A stretch of 64,000 bases of DNA, from the NCBI GenBank assembly GCA_000702085.1, contig JNKP01000004.1:186001-250000 (forward strand), written 5' to 3'. This stretch comes from Lachnospiraceae bacterium P6A3. GTDB lineage: Bacteria > Bacillota > Clostridia > Lachnospirales > Lachnospiraceae. The notes under the pieces are model-generated. The model worked only from the letters and a program-made list of their open reading frames with translations. It was not told the DNA's origin and searched no databases. Of the stretch, positions 15,921 through 22,815 are shown in pieces; the first letter of the stretch is position 1; every line of letters starts with the position of its first letter. A program made the position numbers and the translations under genes.

Positions 15921-17300
15921 TTAATTCTCAGGTACTTTGGGAAGCTTTGCAACGGATGCTGCGATCTCTTCATCGGTAGGGATGTAGTCGCTCATCTCAC
16001 CGTCGTTGAACTTCTGATATGCAACAAGGTCGAAGTATCCTGTTCCGGTAAGTCCGAATACTATGGTCTTCTCCTCACCGCTCTCTTTGCACTTAAGTGC
16101 TTCGTCGATTGCTGCTCTGATAGCATGTGAGCTTTCGGGAGCGGGAAGAATTCCCTCTACTCTTGCGAACATCTCGGCTGCTTCGAATACCGAAGTCTGC
16201 TCTACGCTGGTTGCCTCCATGTATCCGTCATGATACAGCTGGGAAAGAGTTGAGCTCATGCCGTGAAATCTCAGACCGCCTGCATGGTTTGCGGAAGGAA
16301 TGAAGCTGCTTCCGAGAGTGTACATCTTGGCAAGAGGACAGATCATTCCGGTATCGCAGAAATCATATGCGAAGGTTCCTCTTGTGAAGCTGGGGCATGA
16401 TGCGGGCTCTACGGCGATGATACGGTAGTCTGCTTCACCGCGAAGCTTCTCGCCCATGAAAGGAGCGATAAGTCCGCCCAGGTTGGATCCGCCGCCCGCA
16501 CATCCGATAATGATGTCGGGCTTTATTCCGTACTTATCAAGTGCGGTCTTGGTCTCAAGTCCGATAACAGACTGGTGAAGGAGAACCTGGTTAAGAACGC
16601 TTCCGAGTACATATCTGTATCCGGGATTCTTGGTAGCTACTTCAACCGCTTCGGAAATAGCACATCCGAGGCTTCCGGTTGTTCCGGGGAACTCTGCAAG
16701 GATCTTTCTTCCGATCTCGGTAGTCTCGGAAGGTGAAGGAACAACAGATGCTCCGTATGTACGCATTACTTCACGGCGGAAAGGCTTCTGCTCGTAAGAA
16801 ACCTTAACCATGTATACCTTACAGTCAAGTCCGAAATATGAACAAGCCATGGAAAGAGCGGTTCCCCACTGACCTGCTCCGGTCTCCGTGGTAACACCCT
16901 TGAGGCCCTGCTTCTTGGCATAATATGCCTGAGCGATTGCGGAATTAAGCTTGTGGCTTCCGCTGGTATTGTTTCCCTCGAACTTGTAATAGATCTTGGC
17001 GGGAGTTCCGAGCTTCTCCTCAAGACAGTAAGCACGAACAAGAGGTGAAGGTCTGAACATCTTATAGAAACTTCTGATCTCTTCGGGAATCTCGATGAAA
17101 GGAGTGGTATCATCAAGTTCCTGCGCAACCAGTTCTTCACAGAATATGGGAGAAAGCTCCTCTGCAGTCAGAGGCTTTCCTGTTCCGGGATTAAGAAGAG
17201 GCGCCGGTTTGTTCTTCATGTCTGCTCTGAGGTTATACCATGCTTTTGGCATATCCTCTTCGGAAAGATAAATCTTGTAGGGAATCGTCTTGTCAGCCAT
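15921..17300 (-). CDS. trpB: Tryptophan synthase beta-chain-like PLP enzyme (TrpB2 type)
   Basis: A 459-residue PLP-dependent enzyme of the longer TrpB2/TrpB-related subfamily (standard TrpB is about 400 residues). The PLP lysine is in NTSGSHKLNSA, TETGAGQWGTAL is conserved, and the phosphate-binding glycine loop is GCAGGGSNLGG. It joins indole and L-serine to form tryptophan. No trpA or other trp genes are adjacent, so it may work as an indole-salvage enzyme. A T-box with a TGG specifier directly upstream shows that expression follows the charging of tRNA-Trp. RBS AAGGAGAAA precedes ATG 17300. Its own terminator closes a monocistronic unit. Confidence 0.92.
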   Translation of the reverse strand: MADKTIPYKIYLSEEDMPKAWYNLRADMKNKPAPLLNPGTGKPLTAEELSPIFCEELVAQELDDTTPFIEIPEEIRSFYKMFRPSPLVRAYCLEEKLGTPAKIYYKFEGNNTSGSHKLNSAIAQAYYAKKQGLKGVTTETGAGQWGTALSMACSYFGLDCKVYMVKVSYEQKPFRREVMRTYGASVVPSPSETTEIGRKILAEFPGTTGSLGCAISEAVEVATKNPGYRYVLGSVLNQVLLHQSVIGLETKTALDKYGIKPDIIIGCAGGGSNLGGLIAPFMGEKLRGEADYRIIAVEPASCPSFTRGTFAYDFCDTGMICPLAKMYTLGSSFIPSANHAGGLRFHGMSSTLSQLYHDGYMEATSVEQTSVFEAAEMFARVEGILPAPESSHAIRAAIDEALKCKESGEEKTIVFGLTGTGYFDLVAYQKFNDGEMSDYIPTDEEIAASVAKLPKVPEN

Positions 17301-17352
17301 AGTTTTCTCCTTTCCTGGCTTAAACCTTTCGGTTTCCTTTCGGGACAGGGAT

Positions 17353-17396
17353 AAAAAAATACCTGTCCCACAGTAATAGTTACTGCTGGGACAGGT
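17353..17396 (-). terminator. T-box terminator hairpin
   Basis: ACCTGTCCCA pairs with TGGGACAGGT; the stem includes further CAGTAA/TTACTG pairing and is followed on the minus strand by ATTTTTTT (17353-17360). The regulated terminator of the trpB T-box. Confidence 0.92.
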
Positions 17397-17629
17397 AGAA
17401 TGTTTACCTGCGGTGCCACCCGGCTTGGTGTGATCTCACACCCACTTAGCGCATACGACCATATGCCGAATTTGTTAACGGAGATTCACCTCCGTCTCTC
17501 ATACTCCGTATTTAACGTTTCTGATCGCCCTCAGAAGTCCATTCGGTTAAAACACTTTTACCGCAATCCCACCGCCTGCGGCTCTCTCTGAAAAGGAGGT
17601 AATAACTTACTTACTCTTCATCAACGGTT
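17353..17629 (-). promoter_or_regulatory. tRNA-Trp T-box riboswitch controlling trpB
   Basis: The minus-strand leader has the T-box antiterminator sequence GGGTGGCACCGCAGG (17407-17421). Stem I carries the specifier loop GAATGGACTTCTGAG, placing the Trp codon TGG at 17539-17541. The bulge base after TGG is C, which would pair with the G discriminator of tRNA-Trp. A terminator (17361-17396) competes with the antiterminator. Uncharged tRNA-Trp should promote read-through into trpB. Confidence 0.93.
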
Positions 17630-17635
17630 TATCTG

Positions 17636-17665
17636 AATGTATCACAGCGAAAAAAGCCCTGTCAA
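17636..17665 (-). promoter_or_regulatory. Promoter of the T-box/trpB transcript
   Basis: TTGACA at 17660-17665, 18-bp spacer, TACATT at 17636-17641 on the minus strand, placing the transcript start near 17629 at the base of T-box Stem I. Confidence 0.7.
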
Positions 17666-17687
17666 GAGGAAACGGAGGAACCGTCCC

Positions 17688-18743
17688 CTAGTTTCTCTTC
17701 AGTTCATAGTCAATCAGAGTCATTTTGTCGTTTATGACCTTCTCTTCTCCGACTCTGACAAATCCGCATTTCTCATACAGATGACAGTTGGCGGGTTCCT
17801 GAAGTATGGTTTCCAGCTTCCAGGTCTTTACATCGGGAAGAAGTTCAAATGCTTTTTGAATAGCGATGTATCCTATTCCGCGGTTTTGATATTCCGGAAG
17901 GACGAACAGAGGACTGATGAAGGAGACCTCATGCTCATCGGGATCGTTATGACCTATATTAATAACTCCGACCCTTGCTCCGTCCAGCAGGATGAAATAG
18001 TATTTCCTGTTTGTAACGGAAAATCTTCTTTGTATTCTTTCCACAGGCTCTATCGCAGGGGATCCCTCATCGTGATATTTCTCGTAGAGGGTCACAAAAC
18101 TCTTCACCTGCATATCATGAAGTATTCCGATCTCATGCTCTTTGGCTTCATCCAGTTTGATCCGGTTTGCAAGGTCCGCATTTCCCTTATCGGGAAGATT
18201 AAATCTTTCCTTGATCATCCGTGCAACCACATCAGGCTCAAGATTTGTATTGTCTATCTTGATGTAATTCTCAAACGGGATCTCTCCGTCTTTGCTGACA
18301 ATACGGTATTTTGTCTCTTCTCTGAGCATGCGTCCTTCAGAAGCTTCGATGTCACGTTTGGATGCTTTATTCTTCAGTCTGTTTTCGGATTTGTTTCTCT
18401 CTAAACGCACCGCTCTGTCGGCAACGAGTTCAACATAATAAACCGTTCCTCCCGTTGCTTCGAACCTTTCTGCGACGGACTTGATATAATCCCAGTCCTC
18501 CTGCATATCAAAAGCCCACATATAGGTAAAGATCATGCCCTGATAATTGGTCTTCATGAACTCTTCGAAGACTACTTCGCGAAGTCTGCTGACGGCATTT
18601 CCGTCAAATTTTCCGAAGATCTCCAAAACCGGCTCGATCATCATATGATTGTGGAATAATCTGAAGTCCGTGATCTTCATCAGTTCCTGACCGGTTGTCA
18701 TCTTTCCGACTGCTCCGCTTCCTGTTATTACTATCAGATCCAT
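17688..18743 (-). CDS. P-loop kinase-GNAT acetyltransferase fusion
   Basis: A 351-residue two-domain protein. The N-terminal half (1-185) is a small P-loop kinase-like domain with Walker A GSGAVGKMTTG and a long helical lid rich in Arg/Lys (residues about 115-150), like shikimate-kinase-type phosphotransferases. The C-terminal half (about 195-351) is a GNAT with the CoA loop LPEYQNRGIGYIAIQKAF and the late CHLYEKCGF segment. Either domain could act on a small molecule. The fusion suggests phosphorylation and acetylation of related substrates, or resistance to a toxic compound (inference). The gene ends with TAG directly followed by GGGGACGGTTCC-like sequence. Confidence 0.75.
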   Translation of the reverse strand: MDLIVITGSGAVGKMTTGQELMKITDFRLFHNHMMIEPVLEIFGKFDGNAVSRLREVVFEEFMKTNYQGMIFTYMWAFDMQEDWDYIKSVAERFEATGGTVYYVELVADRAVRLERNKSENRLKNKASKRDIEASEGRMLREETKYRIVSKDGEIPFENYIKIDNTNLEPDVVARMIKERFNLPDKGNADLANRIKLDEAKEHEIGILHDMQVKSFVTLYEKYHDEGSPAIEPVERIQRRFSVTNRKYYFILLDGARVGVINIGHNDPDEHEVSFISPLFVLPEYQNRGIGYIAIQKAFELLPDVKTWKLETILQEPANCHLYEKCGFVRVGEEKVINDKMTLIDYELKRN

Positions 18744-18764
18744 ACCTTACCTCCTTAACAAAAA

Positions 18765-18792
18765 AACCGCCTATCCTGCAGGATAAGCGGTT
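18765..18792 (-). terminator. Terminator of the 34-codon mini-gene
   Basis: Stem AACCGCTTATCC / GGATAGGCGGTT around a TGCA loop, then TTTTTTTGTT on the minus strand. It lies 33 nt beyond the mini-gene stop and 22 nt before the kinase-GNAT start. Confidence 0.88.
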
Positions 18793-18824
18793 GTCATTCA
18801 TCTTCCTATCTTAGAAAACTGCTC

Positions 18825-18929
18825 TTATCTGCTACCCGGATATTTACATACACCATTAAGACCATATACATATTCAGCGTACATGGACATAATAGAAATA
18901 TGTGAATATCTCATAGCGTTATTTTTCAA
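18825..18929 (-). CDS. 34-residue small protein with its own promoter and terminator
   Basis: A TTG-initiated frame of 34 residues beginning LKNNAMRYSHIS, with MSMYAEYVYGLNG in the middle and ending KYPGSR, then TAA. Shine-Dalgarno GAGGAG lies 9 nt before the TTG. Upstream is a near-perfect promoter (TTGACA-17-TAGAAT) placed just after the stop of the preceding gene, and a canonical terminator follows. The peptide is Tyr-rich (five) with one Cys and has no membrane helix. A short Y-S-x-x-S with later [VM]-Y-A is shared with the mini-gene at 15727-15792, though this could be chance. Function unknown; candidates are a signalling or modified peptide, a leader peptide or a small regulatory protein. 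Confidence 0.55.
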   Translation of the reverse strand: MKNNAMRYSHISIMSMYAEYVYGLNGVCKYPGSR

Positions 18930-18958
18930 GAGTATGTCTCCTCAAAATTATTACGTTG

Positions 18959-18987
18959 ATTCTATCTCGGGTAATCCAAAGTGTCAA
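18959..18987 (-). promoter_or_regulatory. Strong sigma-A promoter of the 34-codon mini-gene
   Basis: TTGACA at 18982-18987, 17-bp spacer, TAGAAT at 18959-18964, minus strand; predicted start near 18952. It begins 12 nt after the stop codon of the 18999-19586 gene. Confidence 0.8.
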
Positions 18988-18998
18988 TACAGGAATTG

Positions 18999-19586
18999 CT
19001 ATAATTCAGCACCCGTTATATCCGAAGGTACATCCGGAATCTCTATATCGGGAAGAGTTCCTCCGTATTCCGTATTATCAGCCACCTCCTGAGGATCCGG
19101 ATATTCCTTCTTTTCTTCATCTTCCCAGAGAGACTTGTGCTTTTCGTGTTCCTTCTCCATCTGCTGAGCCATGGCCTGCATATTCTTGGCCATCTGATAC
19201 ATCTTATCGTCGTATTCCATCAGCTTCTTTTCATCGGTTAACGGAACTATATCTCCCTTGGCCAGTCTCCTGAACACGATCATGATCTTTCCGAGATTCT
19301 TCATCTCCTCTTCCATGGCATCGCCCTGCTGTCTGGAATTTTCCATATTGAAAGCAGCCACTTCCTGTTCACAAAGAGAATCAAGAACCTTCTGATTTTC
19401 ATCAAAAGCTTTCTGTGTTGCTTCAAGGGAAAGCTCCAGAGATGCTGCCTGTTCGGAAAATGTTTTATCCCCGGTAAGCTTATATGCGTTCTCGGCTTTT
19501 TCCTTACGGGCAAAAAGATCCCGTGTCTGATCTACCAGTTCACGCCTGTTGGCATAATATATCGGTTTGGCTTCACCTATCTTCAT
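18999..19586 (-). CDS. Uncharacterised coiled-coil protein
   Basis: A 195-residue soluble protein of unknown function. It is rich in Glu, Lys, Gln and Met, with long predicted helices and coiled coil over about 10-75 and 130-165 (MYQMAKNMQAMAQQMEKEHE), and an acidic, proline-rich tail (PDIEIPDVP). No signal peptide or known catalytic motif is visible. RBS GGAGGT precedes the ATG. No neighbour clearly shares its function. It may be a lineage-specific structural or chaperone-like protein. Confidence 0.7.
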   Translation of the reverse strand: MKIGEAKPIYYANRRELVDQTRDLFARKEKAENAYKLTGDKTFSEQAASLELSLEATQKAFDENQKVLDSLCEQEVAAFNMENSRQQGDAMEEEMKNLGKIMIVFRRLAKGDIVPLTDEKKLMEYDDKMYQMAKNMQAMAQQMEKEHEKHKSLWEDEEKKEYPDPQEVADNTEYGGTLPDIEIPDVPSDITGAEL

Positions 19587-19671
19587 ATGATACCTCCGTG
19601 TAGCAAATCATGAATTCCTTTTCATGAAGATAAACTTCCATATTGTATATCGGCTTGTACCTTTCTGATAT

Positions 19672-20574
19672 TTACCTGCCGAGTATTTTATTTACTTCTT
19701 CTAATTTAGGCGGATTCAGAGGCAGAGGAAAACGTGAGATTGCTATTGCCGAGCAGGCACTTGCAAATCTTACGGTCTCTTCATCATTCATCCCGTGCAA
19801 AAGCGCATATACGCATCCTGCCTTGAATGTATCACCGGCGCCGAGTGTGGATTTAACCTCCACATCAAAGGGTTTCATATAATGAATCTCTTCTCCCTTT
19901 CTTGCATAGAGCATCTCCGATCCGCCGCGGGTGATTATTGTAAGGCCTTCCGCTTCACTCTGCATAAGCTTCATGATTTCTTCGGAATCCATACCTTTAT
20001 AGTCACCCTCCGTACATTCTTTTGAGACCACATTAATCGCGGCATGCTTGTGAAGATACGAATCGTGTCTTGAATCGATGGTTACATATGGAATTCCATG
20101 CTTTACGCAAAGCTCCGCCGCAAGGCAGGTCTCATCTCCAAAGAATGGATCAATGGCAACAACTTTACTCGAAGTAATATCCTCCTCTTTGGGTATGCTC
20201 CACCAACGCTTACCTTCTGCGAAGAGGGTCTGAAATCTTCCCATGGGTGAACGGACAAGTCCGGCTATAACCACATAGTCCATTACTCCCGGGTCGTCAT
20301 AATCAAAATTCATGGATGAGAGATCAACACTTTTGCCCTTATAAAAATCCTTGAGCATCGGAGCAACTTCTTTACCGATCCATGTTCCGTCCATCTTGAC
20401 CGAAACCCCGAGAGAGCTTAATACTGTTGCCGCTGTTCCCGTCTCTCCTCCGGGCAGGAAATACTGCGCACCTATCTCCGAGTACTCATCAGGTTTTAAA
20501 AATCCGTCTTTTAACAGAAAAGAATGTGTTCCGAGAATCTGACCAAATAAATAAGCCTGCGATCTGTTTTCCAT
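19672..20574 (-). CDS. PfkB-family carbohydrate kinase
   Basis: A 300-residue ribokinase-fold kinase. The second PfkB signature STLGAGDTFKAGC (with the catalytic Asp) is present near residue 245, and GGETGTAATVLSSLG near residue 50 matches the substrate-binding Gly-Gly region. It phosphorylates a sugar or nucleoside with ATP in the cytoplasm. ATG 20574 is chosen because AAAGGA stands at the right distance; an in-frame ATG nine nt upstream overlaps the RBS. It follows the SLH-like gene and GH27 in one operon, so a sugar freed by the glycosidase could be its substrate (inference). Confidence 0.82.
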   Translation of the reverse strand: MENRSQAYLFGQILGTHSFLLKDGFLKPDEYSEIGAQYFLPGGETGTAATVLSSLGVSVKMDGTWIGKEVAPMLKDFYKGKSVDLSSMNFDYDDPGVMDYVVIAGLVRSPMGRFQTLFAEGKRWWSIPKEEDITSSKVVAIDPFFGDETCLAAELCVKHGIPYVTIDSRHDSYLHKHAAINVVSKECTEGDYKGMDSEEIMKLMQSEAEGLTIITRGGSEMLYARKGEEIHYMKPFDVEVKSTLGAGDTFKAGCVYALLHGMNDEETVRFASACSAIAISRFPLPLNPPKLEEVNKILGR

Positions 20575-20579
20575 AACTG

Positions 20580-20969
20580 TCATCCTTTCATTTTCAGAAT
20601 TGCTTCTTTCGCTTCCGAAGCGGTTATTTCGGAATTCGAATCAAATATCAGAAGTCCGCCGGGATACTCACGTGCTTTCATGATCCCTTTGAGATAAACC
20701 TGTGCGATATGATTTACACAAACTCTGCAATCATACAGATCCTTCAAACCGGAAGCGGATGAAATATCTTCCTCATCTTTTATATGCAGTACATTATGCA
20801 TGTACAGATGAAGTATCTTTGCCGCATCTTTGCGTAGAATTTTTTCTTCCGGATGTTCCGTTTCATGCATATCGATGATGCCAAGATTATGTGCCTTCTC
20901 TATGGCATTATCCGATTCAAAAACAATTGTCAAAAAATCCTTCAAGCTCACGAAGGCTTTATCCTCCAC
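20580..20969 (-). CDS. Small SLH-like domain protein
   Basis: A 129-residue protein with features of S-layer-homology repeats: LGIIDMHE, then LRKDAAKILHLYM, and LKDLYDCRVCVNHIAQVYLKGIM followed by SEITASEAKEAILKM. There is no signal peptide, so unlike true SLH proteins it should stay in the cytoplasm. It is sandwiched between GH27 (22-nt overlap) and the PfkB kinase (5-nt gap to the chosen kinase start), so it probably supports this sugar operon, perhaps as a carbohydrate- or protein-binding partner. The call rests on pattern recognition. Confidence 0.55.
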   Translation of the reverse strand: MEDKAFVSLKDFLTIVFESDNAIEKAHNLGIIDMHETEHPEEKILRKDAAKILHLYMHNVLHIKDEEDISSASGLKDLYDCRVCVNHIAQVYLKGIMKAREYPGGLLIFDSNSEITASEAKEAILKMKG

Positions 20970-22762
20970 ATGGCGGTTTCACATGCCTTGAGACCGGGCA
21001 CTTCAAATACTCCGCTTTCATTTACCTTTGTTTCTTCACTCCAAAGATCTGTGACGGTATATGCTTTTGCATTTTCGAATGCATCAGCATCTTTCATCTT
21101 TCCGCGAAGATACTTAAGAATAAGATCCTTATCCGCGGCTGTCTTCTCCGTTACATCTTCGGTATCAAGATTTATGAATGCAAGAGCTATGCTTCCGTCT
21201 GCCAGAGGTTTTGCCAATATATCAACTCGTTTATTATCCCGCAGATAAATCTTATCCGGGTTTTCTTTTTCAAGACTTGAATATATTCTCTTAGCCTGAA
21301 CTCCCAGGGGATCCTGATTTAATGAGATGAGATTTTTATTGGAAATAATCTTATGGATCCAATCTCCCTTTTCCACACGTCTCAGATCAAGTCCCAGCAT
21401 AAGAGGAGAATTGATCATACACCACATTGCCATATGGCTTTTACACATTGTCTCATCAAGTCCGTCCATTCCGATCATCATCATATCGGGATCGTTCCAT
21501 CCTTTATCAAGTCCGGAATACTCATCCATGATGACTGCTTTATTGTACTGATTCGTAACACCGGTGGTGTAGTCACCCGACCAGTTTGCATGTCCGGGAT
21601 CTCCGTCAGCGCCTACCTGAAATGTGATATCATTTAATATCCTCCAGGAATCGCCCACCTTATAGCCCCAGTTCTGAGGCTGGGTCTTACCCCATTCACA
21701 AATGGAAAGAATTATGTCTTTTCTCTGAGAACCCTTTTTAAAAGCATCTTCAAATCCTTTGACAAGCTCGGCATAGGAACAAAGGGTATTCTCCTGACGT
21801 CTGTGATTCATAAGACGTAAGGTGTTCTCTCCTTTTTTTAACCTGATCTTAATTGCTCCGGATTCGATAAAAGTTTGTTTACTTCCGGACTCGGGAAGAA
21901 GGTCGTCATAGAAATACCCGGCCGAATCTCCTTCTCCCACTGCAACCTGAAGCCAGCATCCGATTTCCGGTTCTCTTCCCGTTGCATACTCAACGAATAT
22001 ATCAGCTTCACAGTCTTCATCTGCGAGTATCGAAAACCTCAGTTCACTGCTGAGATCACCCACAGGAGACCGGTCAGGACCGGTTCCGTCGTATGTTCCG
22101 ATACCTTTTACAAATCCGGTTCCGTCTTCTTCGGTAATTACAGCTCCGCTTCCGGATATTATCCCTTTGGTTACAGCATCGAGATAAACCTCCGGTCCGC
22201 AACCCTTTATGCGAATTCCTTTGATGGCAGGGGCATATGTATATCTTGCATTTTCCGAATTCGAAAAAGTTGCATTATCCCACAGGTAATAACAATTATC
22301 TACCTTGATGAAATCTATGTCCCAGTCTATATAGGTCTGTGCATCCTCTGCCTCGTGACCGCAGGTTCCCACCGCAGCGCCCGCGCAAAGATTGGTTCCT
22401 ATATCATTGTACATTCCAAACTTTAGTCCCATGGAATGCAGGTGATCGGCCAGTGCTTTAAATCCTGAAGGGAATTTTTCTTCTTCATTTGAAAGAAGAC
22501 CGTTTACTCTTTCGGACTTATAGCATCCGTCATCAAGAACAACATATTTGTATCCCAGTTTATCAAGTCCAAGCTCAACCATTCTTTCGGCAACCCTCTT
22601 GGTAAGCACTTCCGTATTTCCGCTGCCGAATGCATTCCAGCTGTTCCAGCCCATGGCGGGAAGTCTGCCGCACTTTTTTCCGGGAACCGGGATCCCGTCA
22701 TTAAACAGGTCAAAGCGATAGGCCTTGTCCGTAATCTCCATCGGTCTTTCCGACAATTTCAT
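20948..22762 (-). CDS. GH27-family alpha-galactosidase-like glycoside hydrolase with inserted module
   Basis: About 604 residues. The GH27/melibiase barrel is clear: PAMGWNSWNAFG, LDDGCYKSER, nucleophile Asp in DFIKVDNCYY (residue about 155), SICEWGKTQPQNW, and the acid/base Asp in GWNDPDMMMIG (about 425). Between strand 4 and SICEWG, where most GH27 enzymes have about 45 residues, this one has about 200. The extra part (about 180-330: DIFVEYATG, CWLQVAVGEG, KIRLKKGENTLRLMNH) looks like a beta-sandwich carbohydrate-binding module. No signal peptide, so it is intracellular and should cleave imported oligosaccharides. ATG 22762 is preferred over 22768 because of RBS spacing. Confidence 0.85.
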   Translation of the reverse strand: MKLSERPMEITDKAYRFDLFNDGIPVPGKKCGRLPAMGWNSWNAFGSGNTEVLTKRVAERMVELGLDKLGYKYVVLDDGCYKSERVNGLLSNEEEKFPSGFKALADHLHSMGLKFGMYNDIGTNLCAGAAVGTCGHEAEDAQTYIDWDIDFIKVDNCYYLWDNATFSNSENARYTYAPAIKGIRIKGCGPEVYLDAVTKGIISGSGAVITEEDGTGFVKGIGTYDGTGPDRSPVGDLSSELRFSILADEDCEADIFVEYATGREPEIGCWLQVAVGEGDSAGYFYDDLLPESGSKQTFIESGAIKIRLKKGENTLRLMNHRRQENTLCSYAELVKGFEDAFKKGSQRKDIILSICEWGKTQPQNWGYKVGDSWRILNDITFQVGADGDPGHANWSGDYTTGVTNQYNKAVIMDEYSGLDKGWNDPDMMMIGMDGLDETMCKSHMAMWCMINSPLMLGLDLRRVEKGDWIHKIISNKNLISLNQDPLGVQAKRIYSSLEKENPDKIYLRDNKRVDILAKPLADGSIALAFINLDTEDVTEKTAADKDLILKYLRGKMKDADAFENAKAYTVTDLWSEETKVNESGVFEVPGLKACETAMWRIKPS

Positions 22763-22783
22763 AAACATACCCCCAATTAATTA

Positions 22784-22811
22784 AACCGCTTACCCCTGGG
22801 GATAAGCGGTT
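22784..22811. terminator. Stem-loop between the hybrid kinase and GH27 genes
   Basis: AACCGCTTATCCCC pairs with GGGGTAAGCGGTT (one bulged base) and has almost no loop. It is 5 nt beyond the histidine kinase stop. T-tracts are poor, but the position and strength suggest a terminator or mRNA 3'-end stabiliser. The arm shares AACCGCTTATCC with the terminator at 18765-18792. Confidence 0.6.
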
Positions 22812-22815
22812 ATTA

